From: Shewanella sp. OPT22
GTDB taxonomy: Bacteria; Pseudomonadota; Gammaproteobacteria; Enterobacterales; Shewanellaceae
Direction of reading: 5' to 3'
DNA length: 64,000 nt
Assembly: GCF_004168585.1 (NCBI RefSeq)
Contig: NZ_PGVH01000043.1
Coordinates: 299,431 to 363,430 of the forward strand
This document shows, one piece after another, positions 37,510 to 47,541 of this stretch. Position numbers and translations under genes: made by a program. Each line of letters starts with the position of its first letter. Within the stretch, counting starts at the first letter, position 1. The notes beneath the pieces are model-generated. The model was not told where the DNA came from. It ran no database searches and saw only the letters and a list, made by a program, of their open reading frames with translations.

Positions 37510-38876
37510 AAAATTCTACGAAGAAAAAAGTCAGCTCGTAGTCGTTTAATTCGTGTGAGAATCTTTTTTACTGCTACAGGGTAATCTTTCAACGATTCGA
37601 TTTGACTATAATGATACAACTGAGTTGTATGTTGAATAATATGCGTTCTTTCTTGAGAAAACTGCTCTTTCCATACTTGTTCAGGATCTTGTATCAATAA
37701 GCCATTTTCGAGATCAAGTGACCAAGCTCTAGGATTCAAATTTGAGCCTGTAATAAGATAATTTTGGTTATCTGCACTGATCCCCTTTAGATGAAAACTA
37801 TTAGTTTCGTGCTTCCATAAATGAATACGAAGTAAACCTTTATCAATCGCCCATTGCTGACGTTTCACAAACTTTCTTAGTGATTGTTCATAAATATATG
37901 GAACAGCACCAATAGTAGTAAAATCTTTTTCATCTGGGATAAAAAAGTCATTGGCAGTCTTATCGCCTACCACAATGTCAACTTGCTTTCCCTGACGTAA
38001 ATGCTTAATTAATGCTCGGCTCAATGCGTAAGGCGGGTTAAAATATGGCGTACAAATGAATAGCGACTCTGAAGATTCTTTAACTAAATCTATAACCGCT
38101 TTATTTAATACGTTTTTCTTTCTTCCGAGACCAACCAGTGGCGTAATTCTAGTACCATTTTTGGTACCTGAATATTCATACCTAGCCTGTGATAACTTAA
38201 CTTTGAAGTTTCTTATCTGCTGTTTTGACGGGATTTTATCATTGTCTTTATCGCCAAGCGCAACTACAGCGTCATCTTCAGCAAGTTCGTGAAGCATATA
38301 ATTTCGCATTGAAGCCGCAAGCTCAGGAGACTCAATGACATGATACCGATCAAATCGATAGCGCTCACCGACCTGTAAGTAGATATTATTTAGGCTCGAA
38401 CCACTGAAAATAACGGCATCGTCAATCACAAAGCCCTTTAAATGAAGTACACCTAAAAACTCTTTCGTTTTAATTGGCGTGCCTAAAATATCAATAGGAT
38501 GATCAGCTTCGGCATTTTTAGAGCGATACATAAAATAATTACCGCTGTCGCCTTTTTGGCCGATTAAGCCTCTGCGTGCTCGATGAAAATCAACAAACAC
38601 TTTAATATCTATTTTTGGATTGTTTGATTTTGCCGCTAATAGAGCATCAAAAATCTCTCTACCTGCTTCATCATCTTCTAAATATAATGCAGATAAATAG
38701 ATGTTATTTTTAGCATTCTTGATTCTAGATAATAGCTCATGTCTAAAACGTTCTGGTGTCAGTAACCAAGAAATAGAATCTTTAGAAATTGGAATGCCAC
38801 TCAACTGGCTAAGCAAAGCCTTCTCCTTATTTATCAGGCTTCTGATTTTGTTGTTTACATAGTCAGAAGCATGCAC
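37506..38876 (-). CDS. pssA: CDP-diacylglycerol--serine O-phosphatidyltransferase
   Basis: This 456-residue phospholipase D-superfamily enzyme makes phosphatidylserine, the precursor of phosphatidylethanolamine. Two HKD motifs are present: HLKGFVIDD (H145, K147) and a second in SFHLKGISADNQNYLITGSN near residue 365, each followed by a GS(S/N)N segment. Length fits the gammaproteobacterial peripheral-membrane type (E. coli 451 aa). It is upstream of and overlaps the DTW gene by 4 bp. Confidence 0.95.
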   Translation of the reverse strand: MHASDYVNNKIRSLINKEKALLSQLSGIPISKDSISWLLTPERFRHELLSRIKNAKNNIYLSALYLEDDEAGREIFDALLAAKSNNPKIDIKVFVDFHRARRGLIGQKGDSGNYFMYRSKNAEADHPIDILGTPIKTKEFLGVLHLKGFVIDDAVIFSGSSLNNIYLQVGERYRFDRYHVIESPELAASMRNYMLHELAEDDAVVALGDKDNDKIPSKQQIRNFKVKLSQARYEYSGTKNGTRITPLVGLGRKKNVLNKAVIDLVKESSESLFICTPYFNPPYALSRALIKHLRQGKQVDIVVGDKTANDFFIPDEKDFTTIGAVPYIYEQSLRKFVKRQQWAIDKGLLRIHLWKHETNSFHLKGISADNQNYLITGSNLNPRAWSLDLENGLLIQDPEQVWKEQFSQERTHIIQHTTQLYHYSQIESLKDYPVAVKKILTRIKRLRADFFLRRIL

Positions 38877-38985
38877 ACGATAAAATGAATATAGAAATTA
38901 CCGATTTGCGAATGATTCGGCAACCTTTTTAAGCGAAAAGGGCCGTTATGATTGTGAGGTTGCTCTAAAAACGTTCATTAAGGTG

Positions 38986-39765
38986 TTATTCAATAGCCGA
39001 TACGATCTCATTTGCTTTTTGATGTAAGATTTCCACTAACTCATCAGTCGAGTCTTCTGGTATCCATCCAGATAACGCAATTGAGCTGTATACTGGAGTT
39101 CCAACGTTCACTGCAATAGTGTAAGTTTTGCTGTTCTTGAGCTTTTTATTGGTTGTTTCCACTCGTGTAAATTTATTTCGTCTAATTTCTTCGATTTTAT
39201 CCATTAATGACTCAAAACAGTCATCAAAACCCTCAATTGTTTTTCCTTTATACAAATGAACAATTTCATCATCAGATAACTGGGAAAGTAACGATAGTCC
39301 AACACCACTTAACGTCGCAGGATAATAACTCATTCGCCCTATCGCATCCATTGAATCCATCCCTGGGAGTGCGTGATATAGATAAGTTACTTTATTTTGC
39401 CAAAGAACGCCCATAGCAACAATAAGCCCGAAATCTTTTAATGACTCGAGTGGTTTAATTGCATTTTGAATAAATCCTGCGCCATACAAACTTTGTGCAG
39501 CAAGTACATGCATGCCTGGGCCAGATGTATATTTTCTGTCGCTGGTTTGTCTGACTAAACCGAGATAGGCGAGCGTCCGTAGCATGCGATTTACTTTAGT
39601 AATATCCAATTCAAGTAACCGAGAAAGTTCACGACCTGCAATGGGTTCATTACTCGACGCTACACCTTGTAAAACTTCGATACCATGTATCAAGCTTTGA
39701 TTAAGCTGACTACCAAAGCGGCTCAGTTTTTCATTATTGATGATTGATGGTGTTGTTTGCGTCAA
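38986..39765 (-). CDS. IclR family transcriptional regulator
   Basis: This 259-residue regulator has an N-terminal winged helix-turn-helix (about 20-80: IHGIEVLQGVASSNEPIAGRELSRLLELDITKVNRMLRTLAYLGLV) and a C-terminal effector-binding domain (about 95-259). It lies divergent to the symporter gene, about 290 bp away, and probably controls the symporter, oxidoreductase and TonB-receptor genes in response to a sugar-acid-type ligand. The ligand is unknown. An HTH plus effector domain of this size is standard for IclR. Confidence 0.9.
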   Translation of the reverse strand: MTQTTPSIINNEKLSRFGSQLNQSLIHGIEVLQGVASSNEPIAGRELSRLLELDITKVNRMLRTLAYLGLVRQTSDRKYTSGPGMHVLAAQSLYGAGFIQNAIKPLESLKDFGLIVAMGVLWQNKVTYLYHALPGMDSMDAIGRMSYYPATLSGVGLSLLSQLSDDEIVHLYKGKTIEGFDDCFESLMDKIEEIRRNKFTRVETTNKKLKNSKTYTIAVNVGTPVYSSIALSGWIPEDSTDELVEILHQKANEIVSAIE

Positions 39766-40056
39766 AATTTTGCAGCCTCAAATACAATTAAAGAAATTAA
39801 TGATATCACTACAATGCCTAGACGAGTCAATATCCTTAATGAAATATATCCATACAATACTGTTTTAATAGCATTTAATGTTTTTAATTTCGTAAAAACA
39901 CATACAATAAATTTAAACGCATAAATAATAAATATCTATAATAGACACATAAACACGTATATGTAATACTCAACGTAAAAATAGGCCTATCAATAACTAT
40001 CAGATAAAGATAATTAGGCTACTACCTCAACCCTATACTTAAAATAAGAGGTCTAA

Positions 40057-41706
40057 GTGAATAATTTCGACTACATAATTGCTGCGATATTCGTGGTGTT
40101 TGTTATTTCGTTAGGAATGGCACTTTCAAGAAACGGCAAAAATATGAAAGACTTTTTTGCTGGTGGTGGAAATGTACCATGGTGGATAAGTGGTCTCTCT
40201 CTCTTTATGAGTTTCTTTTCAGTGGGAACGTTTGTTGTTTGGGGTGCTATCGCCTACTCTGACGGTTTTGTATCAATTACGATTCAAGCAACAATGGCAT
40301 TATCAGGGGCTTTCGTTGCTTTCTTAATTGGTCCTGCATGGAATAAAACCGGTTGTCTTACTGTTGCTGAATATTTACAAAAGCGCCTTAATGTAAGAGC
40401 TCAAAAGATCTATTCTTTTATTTTTATCCTTGTCAGTTTATTTACTACAGGTGCCTTTCTTTATCCTGTAGGAAAAATTATTGAAATCTCTACTGGGCTT
40501 CCGTTAGAAACTGCGATTTTAATACTAGGATTACTGATTATCGCCTACACTGCCGTTGGCGGTCTGTGGGCAGTATTAGTTACCGATGTTTTACAATTCG
40601 TAGTGTTAACAGCGGCAGTCTTACTCGTTATCCCCCTATCATTTGAATACATTGGCGGTGTTACTCAGTTTTTCGATAAACTTCCTCAAGGTTTTACCGA
40701 ATTACACAACGAAAGATACGATTTACTCTTTCTTTTTGGTTTCTTCATTTATAACACTGTATTCATAGGTGGTAACTGGGCATACGTTCAACGTTATACC
40801 AGTGTTCGCTCGCCCTCTTCTGCTAAAAAAGTCGGCTTAACCTTCTTCTCATTATATTTAATTGCTCCAATCATTTGGATGCTACCTCCTATGATTTATA
40901 GAATCGTAAATCCTGATGTGGCAGGTACTAACCCGGAAGATGCCTACTTATTAATGAGTAAGGAAGTATTACCTAATGGTTTACTTGGACTCATATTAGG
41001 TGCAATGGTATTTGCAACCGCAAGCTCTGTTAATACCACAATTAATATCGTTGCTGGTGTCTTAACTAATGATATTTTTAAAAGTTTTAGACCAAATACC
41101 TCACAAAAGAGTCTCGTAAAAATCGCTCGAATTTCAACTGTATTATTCGGTCTCGTATCAATCGTGGTCGCACTTTCAATTAAGAGTTTTGGCGGAATTG
41201 TTGAAACCGTTCTAAGTGTTGCAGCATTAACCGGTGTCCCGATCTACTTACCTCCTATTTGGTCATTATTTTCTAAACGACAAAATGCATTTTCAATTTT
41301 GTTCACCACCTTTGCGAGTCTAGGAATCAATCTACTCCTCAAGTTTTTAGCACCTTCACTCATTGACTTCTCACTCAGTCGAGGAGAAGAAATGATCATT
41401 GGAGTATTCATACCTATCTTGTTCTTAATTTTATTTGAGCTCATTTTGAAGAAAGAGAACAAATTGGTTGTAAAAGAGGATGCTGAAGAAGCAAAAGTAG
41501 AAACACAATCGACTTACGGTAAGAAAGTTATTTTTGTCGGCGTGCTGGGAATTGGCCTATTACTTATAGGATTAGGTCTTATAGGCGAGAAAGCGACGGG
41601 GTTAACAATAGGCACTGGCGGTTTTATAGCACTCATTGCCATTTCAGGATTCCTGAAACTGATTAGTGAAGATAAAAAATTAAAAACAAGTTTAGTAGGA
41701 AAATAG
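40057..41706 (+). CDS. Sodium:solute symporter family transporter
   Basis: This 549-residue inner-membrane protein has about 14 transmembrane segments and the SSS family pattern: FFAGGGNVPWWISGLSLFMSFFS near residues 29-51, GPAWNKTGCLTVAEYLQKRL near 92-111, and YTAVGGLWAVLVTDVLQFVVL near 168-188. It probably imports a small solute, likely a carbohydrate or sugar-acid derivative, with Na+. It starts with GTG at 40057 behind AAGAGG. It is followed 2 bp later by the FAD oxidoreductase and is divergent from an IclR regulator. Confidence 0.92.
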   Translation: MNNFDYIIAAIFVVFVISLGMALSRNGKNMKDFFAGGGNVPWWISGLSLFMSFFSVGTFVVWGAIAYSDGFVSITIQATMALSGAFVAFLIGPAWNKTGCLTVAEYLQKRLNVRAQKIYSFIFILVSLFTTGAFLYPVGKIIEISTGLPLETAILILGLLIIAYTAVGGLWAVLVTDVLQFVVLTAAVLLVIPLSFEYIGGVTQFFDKLPQGFTELHNERYDLLFLFGFFIYNTVFIGGNWAYVQRYTSVRSPSSAKKVGLTFFSLYLIAPIIWMLPPMIYRIVNPDVAGTNPEDAYLLMSKEVLPNGLLGLILGAMVFATASSVNTTINIVAGVLTNDIFKSFRPNTSQKSLVKIARISTVLFGLVSIVVALSIKSFGGIVETVLSVAALTGVPIYLPPIWSLFSKRQNAFSILFTTFASLGINLLLKFLAPSLIDFSLSRGEEMIIGVFIPILFLILFELILKKENKLVVKEDAEEAKVETQSTYGKKVIFVGVLGIGLLLIGLGLIGEKATGLTIGTGGFIALIAISGFLKLISEDKKLKTSLVGK

Positions 41707-41708
41707 AA

Positions 41709-43988
41709 ATGTTAAGAGTCGAACATGAACCGCTCGTTCGCAGCAATAATCACGTCCAACTGCAGAATGATGTAGTCATTGTAGGTGGTGGCATGGCTGG
41801 TGTTTGTGCAGCAATAAGCGCTGCACGTCACGGGAAAAAAATAACCCTAATTCAAGACCGCCCTGTATTAGGCGGAAATGCATCTAGCGAAGTGCGAGTT
41901 TGGATTCTGGGAGCAACAAGTCATTTGGGAAATAATAACCGTTGGTCTCGTGAAGGCGGGATCATCGATGAGCTTTTGATTGAAAACTTATTTCGTAACC
42001 GTGAAGGTAATGCTCATATTTTCGATTCAATTTTGCTTGATAAAGTATTAGCCGAAAAAAACATTACACTGCTTTTAAATACTGCGGTATACGACATTGA
42101 AAAATCCTCCTCTTCGACAATCTCTGCCGTAAAAGCATTTTGCTCACAAAACAGCACGGATTACACAATTGAAGGAAAAATTTTCACTGATGCATCAGGT
42201 GACGGTCTCGTTGCATTTAAAGCTGGCGCACCATTTGTAATTGGTGAAGAAGCACAATGTGAATTTGGAGAAAAACTTGCTCCTGTAGAGTCAAAAACAG
42301 ATTTATTGGGTCACACTCTTTTCTTTTATAGTAAAGATGCGGGTAAACCCGTTGAATATACGTTACCTGATTTCGCCAAAAACACACAAATATCTCAGGA
42401 ACGATTAAATCGAGTCAAAAAAGGTGAAGATGGTGTAAAACTGTGGTGGATTGAACATGGCGGTTTAAAAGATACCATTCATGAAACAGAAGAAATAAAA
42501 TACGATTTATGGTCGATTGTTTACACCATCTGGGATCACATCAAAAACAGCGGCAAATTTAAAGACGTTGAAAACTTAACACTTGAATGGGTTGGTACTA
42601 TTCCTGGTAAACGTGAGAGTAGGCGTTTTTTAGGTCATTACATGATGACCCAACAAGATGTAGTTGACCAAACTCAATTCGAAGATGCGATATCATTCGG
42701 TGGCTGGTCCATAGATCATCATCCGAGTTCTGGTGTATTTACTGATGCAGCGCCTTGTCGTCAATTCCACTCCAAAGGTATATTCCAGATCCCGTTACGC
42801 TGTTTCATTCCACAAAAAATGGACAACCTTTTACTTGCAGGCCGAATCATCAGTGCATCCCATATTGCCTATGGTTCAACTCGAGTAATGGCAACAACAG
42901 CACATGGTGGTCAAGCTATGGGTGCCGCTGCATCATATTGCATTGATAACAACTTATCGATAAATGACTTATTAGATCAGCAACATTATTCAGCCATACA
43001 ACAAATGTTATTAAAAGATGGTCACTTTCTTCCTCACCTGCCTCATGAGGAATGCAATAACCTTCTCTCATCAGCTGAAATTCTATCGTCTTCTCAGTTA
43101 AAGTTAAAACAATTGAATTTTGATAACGATTATCAACTCCTCAATACCTCAGCAGCCCAAATTTTACCACTCGAAGCAAATACGAAATATCAATTTTCTG
43201 TACCTATAAATGTTATTTCATCAACAAAACTTCAAGTAGAGCTGAGAGTGAGTGATAAACATTTTAACTTCACCCCAAATAAAACAATCGAAATACAATC
43301 CTTTGAGTTGTCTCCAGGTAAGCAGGTTTTAGAGGTACAATTTGAAAACACGATAGATTCAAGTCAATATGGATTTATATGTTTCATGCAAAATGACAAA
43401 GTTAAAATCGGTTACAGTAAAGAGCGCATTACAGGCATTGTGACTGCTTTCAATGGTACCAATGAGGCTGTTTCAAATAATGGTCGTCAAGAAGTTGATC
43501 AAAACATAGGTATAGATAGTTTTGAGTTCTGGTGTCCCGCTCGTCGACCTGAAGGTCAGAATTTTGCATTTACCATTTCTCCCGCTTTAGAGATAAGCAA
43601 ACACCAGAATATCTATAATGGATACAACCGGCCATTTTTAGGTACTAATGCTTGGATTGCGTCACAATGTAATGACACACCAACACTGGAAGTTAAATGG
43701 CCAGAAGAACAAGAGATTACCGAAATTATTCTTCATTTTGATAATGATTTTGATCATCCTCTTGAATCTACATTAATGACCCATCCTGAGAAGAAAATGC
43801 CTTTTTGTATTGAAAAATACAAAGTTTTTGATGATAAAAACAACCTTTTAAAAACAGTTACAAATAACTATCAAACAGTAAATAAATTGATGTTCACGTC
43901 AAAGATTAGGACAACATCGTTAAGATTTGAATTAGAAAATCCTTCAGGGACAGTACCTGCAGCACTTTTCGAATTAATTATTAAATAA
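41709..43988 (+). CDS. FAD-dependent oxidoreductase (FAD_oxidored family) with C-terminal extension
   Basis: This 759-residue protein has an N-terminal Rossmann motif DVVIVGGGMAGVCAA (G26-x-G28-x-x-G31) and the family segments LGGNASSEVRVWILGATS and DASGDGLVAFKAGA, with a conserved DPASSGV-like HHPSSGVF and LLLAGRIISASHIAYGSTRVMAT near 370-400. The C-terminal 320 residues appear to be beta-rich, perhaps binding the substrate. Such proteins occur in marine carbohydrate-use loci. No signal peptide is visible. It lies 2 bp after the symporter, suggesting it acts on the imported compound. The exact reaction is unknown. Confidence 0.88.
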   Translation: MLRVEHEPLVRSNNHVQLQNDVVIVGGGMAGVCAAISAARHGKKITLIQDRPVLGGNASSEVRVWILGATSHLGNNNRWSREGGIIDELLIENLFRNREGNAHIFDSILLDKVLAEKNITLLLNTAVYDIEKSSSSTISAVKAFCSQNSTDYTIEGKIFTDASGDGLVAFKAGAPFVIGEEAQCEFGEKLAPVESKTDLLGHTLFFYSKDAGKPVEYTLPDFAKNTQISQERLNRVKKGEDGVKLWWIEHGGLKDTIHETEEIKYDLWSIVYTIWDHIKNSGKFKDVENLTLEWVGTIPGKRESRRFLGHYMMTQQDVVDQTQFEDAISFGGWSIDHHPSSGVFTDAAPCRQFHSKGIFQIPLRCFIPQKMDNLLLAGRIISASHIAYGSTRVMATTAHGGQAMGAAASYCIDNNLSINDLLDQQHYSAIQQMLLKDGHFLPHLPHEECNNLLSSAEILSSSQLKLKQLNFDNDYQLLNTSAAQILPLEANTKYQFSVPINVISSTKLQVELRVSDKHFNFTPNKTIEIQSFELSPGKQVLEVQFENTIDSSQYGFICFMQNDKVKIGYSKERITGIVTAFNGTNEAVSNNGRQEVDQNIGIDSFEFWCPARRPEGQNFAFTISPALEISKHQNIYNGYNRPFLGTNAWIASQCNDTPTLEVKWPEEQEITEIILHFDNDFDHPLESTLMTHPEKKMPFCIEKYKVFDDKNNLLKTVTNNYQTVNKLMFTSKIRTTSLRFELENPSGTVPAALFELIIK

Positions 43989-43994
43989 TGTTTT

Positions 43995-44021
43995 AAGAGC
44001 TCCAATTTGGAGCTCTTTTTA
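43995..44021 (+). terminator. Terminator after the FAD oxidoreductase gene
   Basis: A perfect 9-bp hairpin (arms 43995-44003 and 44009-44017, AAGAGCTCC type) is followed by a T-run. It starts 6 bp after the stop codon and ends the symporter-oxidoreductase transcript before the TonB receptor gene, which therefore probably has its own promoter in the 44022-44165 gap. Confidence 0.88.
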
Positions 44022-44179
44022 TTTGTAACGCCCCTCTGTCATGAAGTTGTAAAGAATAAGTAAATTACTCGTTGACTAATATCTATATTAGATATAACTT
44101 AGATTTGTTTGGCAGTAATAATAATTAACCCTACAAAAGGAAATTTGCATGCAGACCGAAAGGAATGCTGGAGAATAAT

Positions 44180-46813
44180 ATGGCAAACGGACATCTTCCA
44201 AAAATAAATAAACTTACTCGTACCCTTCTTAAATTAGGTCTTGTTTCTGTTGTATCGGTAACAACACTTGCTCCAGCTCTTGCAGCTGAAGAAAACAAAA
44301 AAGAAGAGAGTGTTGAATCTATCCAGGTAACTGGCATTCGCTCACAGCTTACAAAAGCTGTTGCAACTAAAAAAGAAAGTAATCAATTTGTTGATGCTAT
44401 TTCTGCTGATGAGTTAGGTAAGCTACCTGATGCAAACGTAGCAGAATCACTTCAACGTGTTTCAGGCGTTCAGCTTGAACGTGGTATCGGTGAAGGCAGC
44501 ACCATCTCTATTCGTGGTTTAACTCAAAATGTTATTTTAATTAATGGCAGACAAGTAGTTACTGCTGGTGGACGTGGCGATAAGGGGCCTGACACCTTAG
44601 AGTCTTCAAGTTATAGTCTTCTGTCATTAATTCCATCTAGTTTAGTTTCAACGCTCGAAGTTTCTAAGCTATCAAGTGCCAGTGAAATCGAAGGAGCACT
44701 GGGCGGCGTCGTCAACATTAAGACTCGTAAGCCACTCGATAATTCAGGTCAAAAGTTTATCAGTAGTTTAACAGGTGCTCATGGTGAGTTATCTGGTGAT
44801 ACTGGTTATGAGTGGTCTGGCTATTACTCTAATACCTTTGCCGATGATACATTAGGTTTCCAAGTTGCCGCATCAACTTCAAGTCGCGAATTCCAAGAAG
44901 ATGGTTTAAATACATTTTCTGGCTACAATTTTTCTAAAGACTTCGACGGCAATATACCAGAAGGTACTTTGCTTAATCGTGATATGCGATTTTGGCAAAT
45001 AAATGATGACCGTAAAAAAGTCGGTTTAAACGCCATGCTGCAGTGGGCGCCTAATGATGATACTGAATTTTATGTTGATACATTTTATTCTAAAGTAGAT
45101 TCCGATCGTGAACGCTATTGGACTGGTTTTTGGAATGGACATACTTCAAACGAAAATACGACCATTTCTCCTAATGGAGTATTAACCAAATCAACGGTTA
45201 GCCGCCCTGTCCAAACCAATACTGAATTTGCTGATGCCTATTCGGAGTTTTTAAGCACAGCAATTGGTGGAAAATGGTATCTTGATGATTGGACAGTCTC
45301 AGCTGAGTTTTCAACAACCTCATCTGACTCTCGATCAGTTCAGGACTTTATTCGCTTTCAAACCGCTGAAAAAGTTAAAGTAACTTATGACTTAACTGCG
45401 GGCAATGACGTTCCTTACTTGGATTTCGGCACTGCAAATTTAAACAATATTGAAGAGCTAAATTTAGCAATTTTATTTGATAATACGGTAGAAAAAGAAA
45501 CCACGGATTCGGCGTTTAGATTTGATGCTCGTCGTGAGTTAGATGGTGATTTTCTGCGAGCTGTTGAATTTGGTGCTCGCACTAATTCTACTGAAACAGA
45601 TAACCGCTCAATCAACCGAGATATTCGTCCAGGTTTTGCGTTAAATTCACTTCCAACAATAAGCTCAACCTATAGCAATGGTAGCTTTTTCTCAGGTGAT
45701 GGTCCAAGCTTCAATAATCAATACCTAGTAGCTGATAAGTCTGCTTGGACTGGTTGTGAAACACTCATGTCTTCATATGATGCAGATCAAAAAGCAGAAT
45801 GTATGCAAGGCTTCGATCCTAGTCGCTCTTCATATATACAAGAAGACATTACTGCACTATACGTTCAAGCAGACTATGAAACAGAAATCGGTGAAAAGTA
45901 TCTTTCAGGTAATTTCGGTGTTCGTTATGTGAAACGTGATGTTCAATCAGATGGTTTTATCTTCAACGAAGCAACAGATACGTTGACTCCAATTACTACA
46001 AAGGATTCAAACTCTGAAATCTTACCTTCTGCTGTAGCTAAACTAGAATGGAACGATGAATTAGTTTATCGCTTCGGGTATGCTCGAGTGTTGAGTTTCC
46101 CGAATACTGGTGACTTATCAAACGGTATCTTATTACGTAATAACAACACTGCCACTGGTGGTAACGCTAAACTAAATCCGTTTTTAATTAATCAAATTGA
46201 TTTATCGGCTGAGTGGTATTTTGACGAATCATCTATTCTGTCAGCAGGCTTCTTCTATAAAGACGTTGAGTCGTTTATCGTTGACACTAATAAACCTGTT
46301 GATATCGGTGGTGAATCGTACAGTCTAGCTCAAAAGATCAATGGTGATGGTGGTAAAATTAAAGGTGTCGAACTTTTATACCAACAACCATTTACATTCT
46401 TACCTAGCTTCTTAGAAGACACGGGTATTATGGCGACCTATTCATATATTGATAGTACTACGCCATTTGAAGATAACAATGGTAACGGCTTACCGATCCC
46501 TGGTTTGTCTGAAAATAACATTAACTTAGTTTATTACTATGAAGTTGATGACTTCGGAATGCGCCTAGCTTATAACTGGCGTGATGAATATCTTGCTGGT
46601 TTAGCTGACCAAAATTCAGGTGTGTACTTCAAAGGTTATTCTGATTTAGCTGCAACAGCTAACTGGAAAATCTCTGACAATATGAGCATGAATTTTGAAG
46701 CAATAAACTTACTTGATACTCGCCAAAAGCAATACAACAGTTTCTCTGAAGCAATACAACGTAATGTTGAATTCGGAAGAAGCTATAAGGTTACGTTCTC
46801 TTTGAACTTTTAA
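44180..46813 (+). CDS. TonB-dependent receptor
   Basis: This outer-membrane receptor of about 877 residues has a signal peptide (about 1-36, ending in ALAA), a TonB-box-like VESIQVTGIR segment, a plug (about 50-170, with ESLQRVSGVQLERGIGEGS and SIRGLTQNVILINGRQV) and a barrel ending in FSLNF. Its type is the Alteromonadales carbohydrate-receptor class. The neighbours (symporter, oxidoreductase, IclR) suggest uptake of the same sugar-type compound; no siderophore genes are near. The start at 44180 has GGAGA 5 nt upstream; an in-frame ATG at 44165 lacks proper spacing. Confidence 0.9.
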   Translation: MANGHLPKINKLTRTLLKLGLVSVVSVTTLAPALAAEENKKEESVESIQVTGIRSQLTKAVATKKESNQFVDAISADELGKLPDANVAESLQRVSGVQLERGIGEGSTISIRGLTQNVILINGRQVVTAGGRGDKGPDTLESSSYSLLSLIPSSLVSTLEVSKLSSASEIEGALGGVVNIKTRKPLDNSGQKFISSLTGAHGELSGDTGYEWSGYYSNTFADDTLGFQVAASTSSREFQEDGLNTFSGYNFSKDFDGNIPEGTLLNRDMRFWQINDDRKKVGLNAMLQWAPNDDTEFYVDTFYSKVDSDRERYWTGFWNGHTSNENTTISPNGVLTKSTVSRPVQTNTEFADAYSEFLSTAIGGKWYLDDWTVSAEFSTTSSDSRSVQDFIRFQTAEKVKVTYDLTAGNDVPYLDFGTANLNNIEELNLAILFDNTVEKETTDSAFRFDARRELDGDFLRAVEFGARTNSTETDNRSINRDIRPGFALNSLPTISSTYSNGSFFSGDGPSFNNQYLVADKSAWTGCETLMSSYDADQKAECMQGFDPSRSSYIQEDITALYVQADYETEIGEKYLSGNFGVRYVKRDVQSDGFIFNEATDTLTPITTKDSNSEILPSAVAKLEWNDELVYRFGYARVLSFPNTGDLSNGILLRNNNTATGGNAKLNPFLINQIDLSAEWYFDESSILSAGFFYKDVESFIVDTNKPVDIGGESYSLAQKINGDGGKIKGVELLYQQPFTFLPSFLEDTGIMATYSYIDSTTPFEDNNGNGLPIPGLSENNINLVYYYEVDDFGMRLAYNWRDEYLAGLADQNSGVYFKGYSDLAATANWKISDNMSMNFEAINLLDTRQKQYNSFSEAIQRNVEFGRSYKVTFSLNF

Positions 46814-46823
46814 GCCTGTAATA

Positions 46824-46850
46824 AGGGTGCGTAAATGCACCCTTTTTTTT
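46824..46850 (+). terminator. Terminator of the TonB receptor gene
   Basis: A perfect 7-bp hairpin (arms 46824-46830 and 46837-46843, AGGGTGC type) followed by eight T lies 11 bp after the stop codon. It may also work for the convergent P460 gene. Confidence 0.9.
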
Positions 46851-47421
46851 ATTTTCCTAAGTTTGTTTGTTGATCACCTTGTGTATACACCCAATCATTA
46901 TCTTTCACCGGTAAATGACAGCCGTAGCAGTTATTAAAACCGCTTCCTTTCCAATTTGTTGTCGTTGATTTCATTGGGCTCTCATTTGTAAATAATGCCC
47001 ACCCCCAACCTTCTCCCCAAGCTTTGTTATTTTTAAATGTGTTTTTGGAATCTTTAACCATAACAAAAGTCACTTTAGGATTGGTTGCGAAATACCCCTT
47101 ACCCGTGGTAAATGATTTATTAGTCGTACCAAAAACTCTTTTGACTAAAACAGTTCCATCTTTGAACTTTCCAGTCTTACGGAAAAAATCAAGAAACTGT
47201 TTTTGAATGTAAACTTGGTGTGCATCGAATGCTTGATGGTCTTTCGCATCTTGGACAAAGTAAGCACCAAGGTGACTCCATGTATCTTCGACATTTTTAG
47301 GATTTGAAATGTTACCATGAGCATCCACATAAGGGCTTAATTCTTGTGCTGCTATATGCGTAGAGAATAGTAACAATGCAGAGCTAACGAGAAGGTGTGA
47401 AAATGCAATCTGTTTAGACAT
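46849..47421 (-). CDS. Cytochrome P460 family c-heme protein
   Basis: This 190-residue periplasmic protein has a Sec signal (about 1-25, ending HIAA) and a single heme-c site CYGCH at 165-169 near the C-terminus. The central beta-sandwich is of the cytochrome P460/c'-beta type (PF16694). Such proteins bind NO or oxidise hydroxylamine; activity here is unknown, and the lysine that cross-links to heme in true P460 cannot be identified by eye. It is a single gene convergent with the TonB receptor. Confidence 0.85.
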   Translation of the reverse strand: MSKQIAFSHLLVSSALLLFSTHIAAQELSPYVDAHGNISNPKNVEDTWSHLGAYFVQDAKDHQAFDAHQVYIQKQFLDFFRKTGKFKDGTVLVKRVFGTTNKSFTTGKGYFATNPKVTFVMVKDSKNTFKNNKAWGEGWGWALFTNESPMKSTTTNWKGSGFNNCYGCHLPVKDNDWVYTQGDQQTNLGK

Positions 47422-47502
47422 AGCTTTTCCTTAACGAAAGTAAATATTATTCACTTCAAAATCGTAATACGAAAAGTATAGCTATGAAAAACAAATCTTG
47501 GA

Positions 47503-47530
47503 TTAAAAAGAGCTACCTTATGTAGCTCTT
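47503..47530 (-). terminator. Terminator of the DUF2058 gene
   Basis: Minus-strand hairpin AAGAGCTAC/GTAGCTCTT (arms 47522-47530 and 47508-47516) is followed by TTTTAATCC and starts 12 bp after the gene's stop. Confidence 0.82.
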
Positions 47531-47541
47531 AAATAAGACGA

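Noticed and set aside
39766-40056. IclR operator in the gap before the symporter gene
   Set aside because: The region is very AT-rich and several short palindromes are present by chance; none stood out enough to call.
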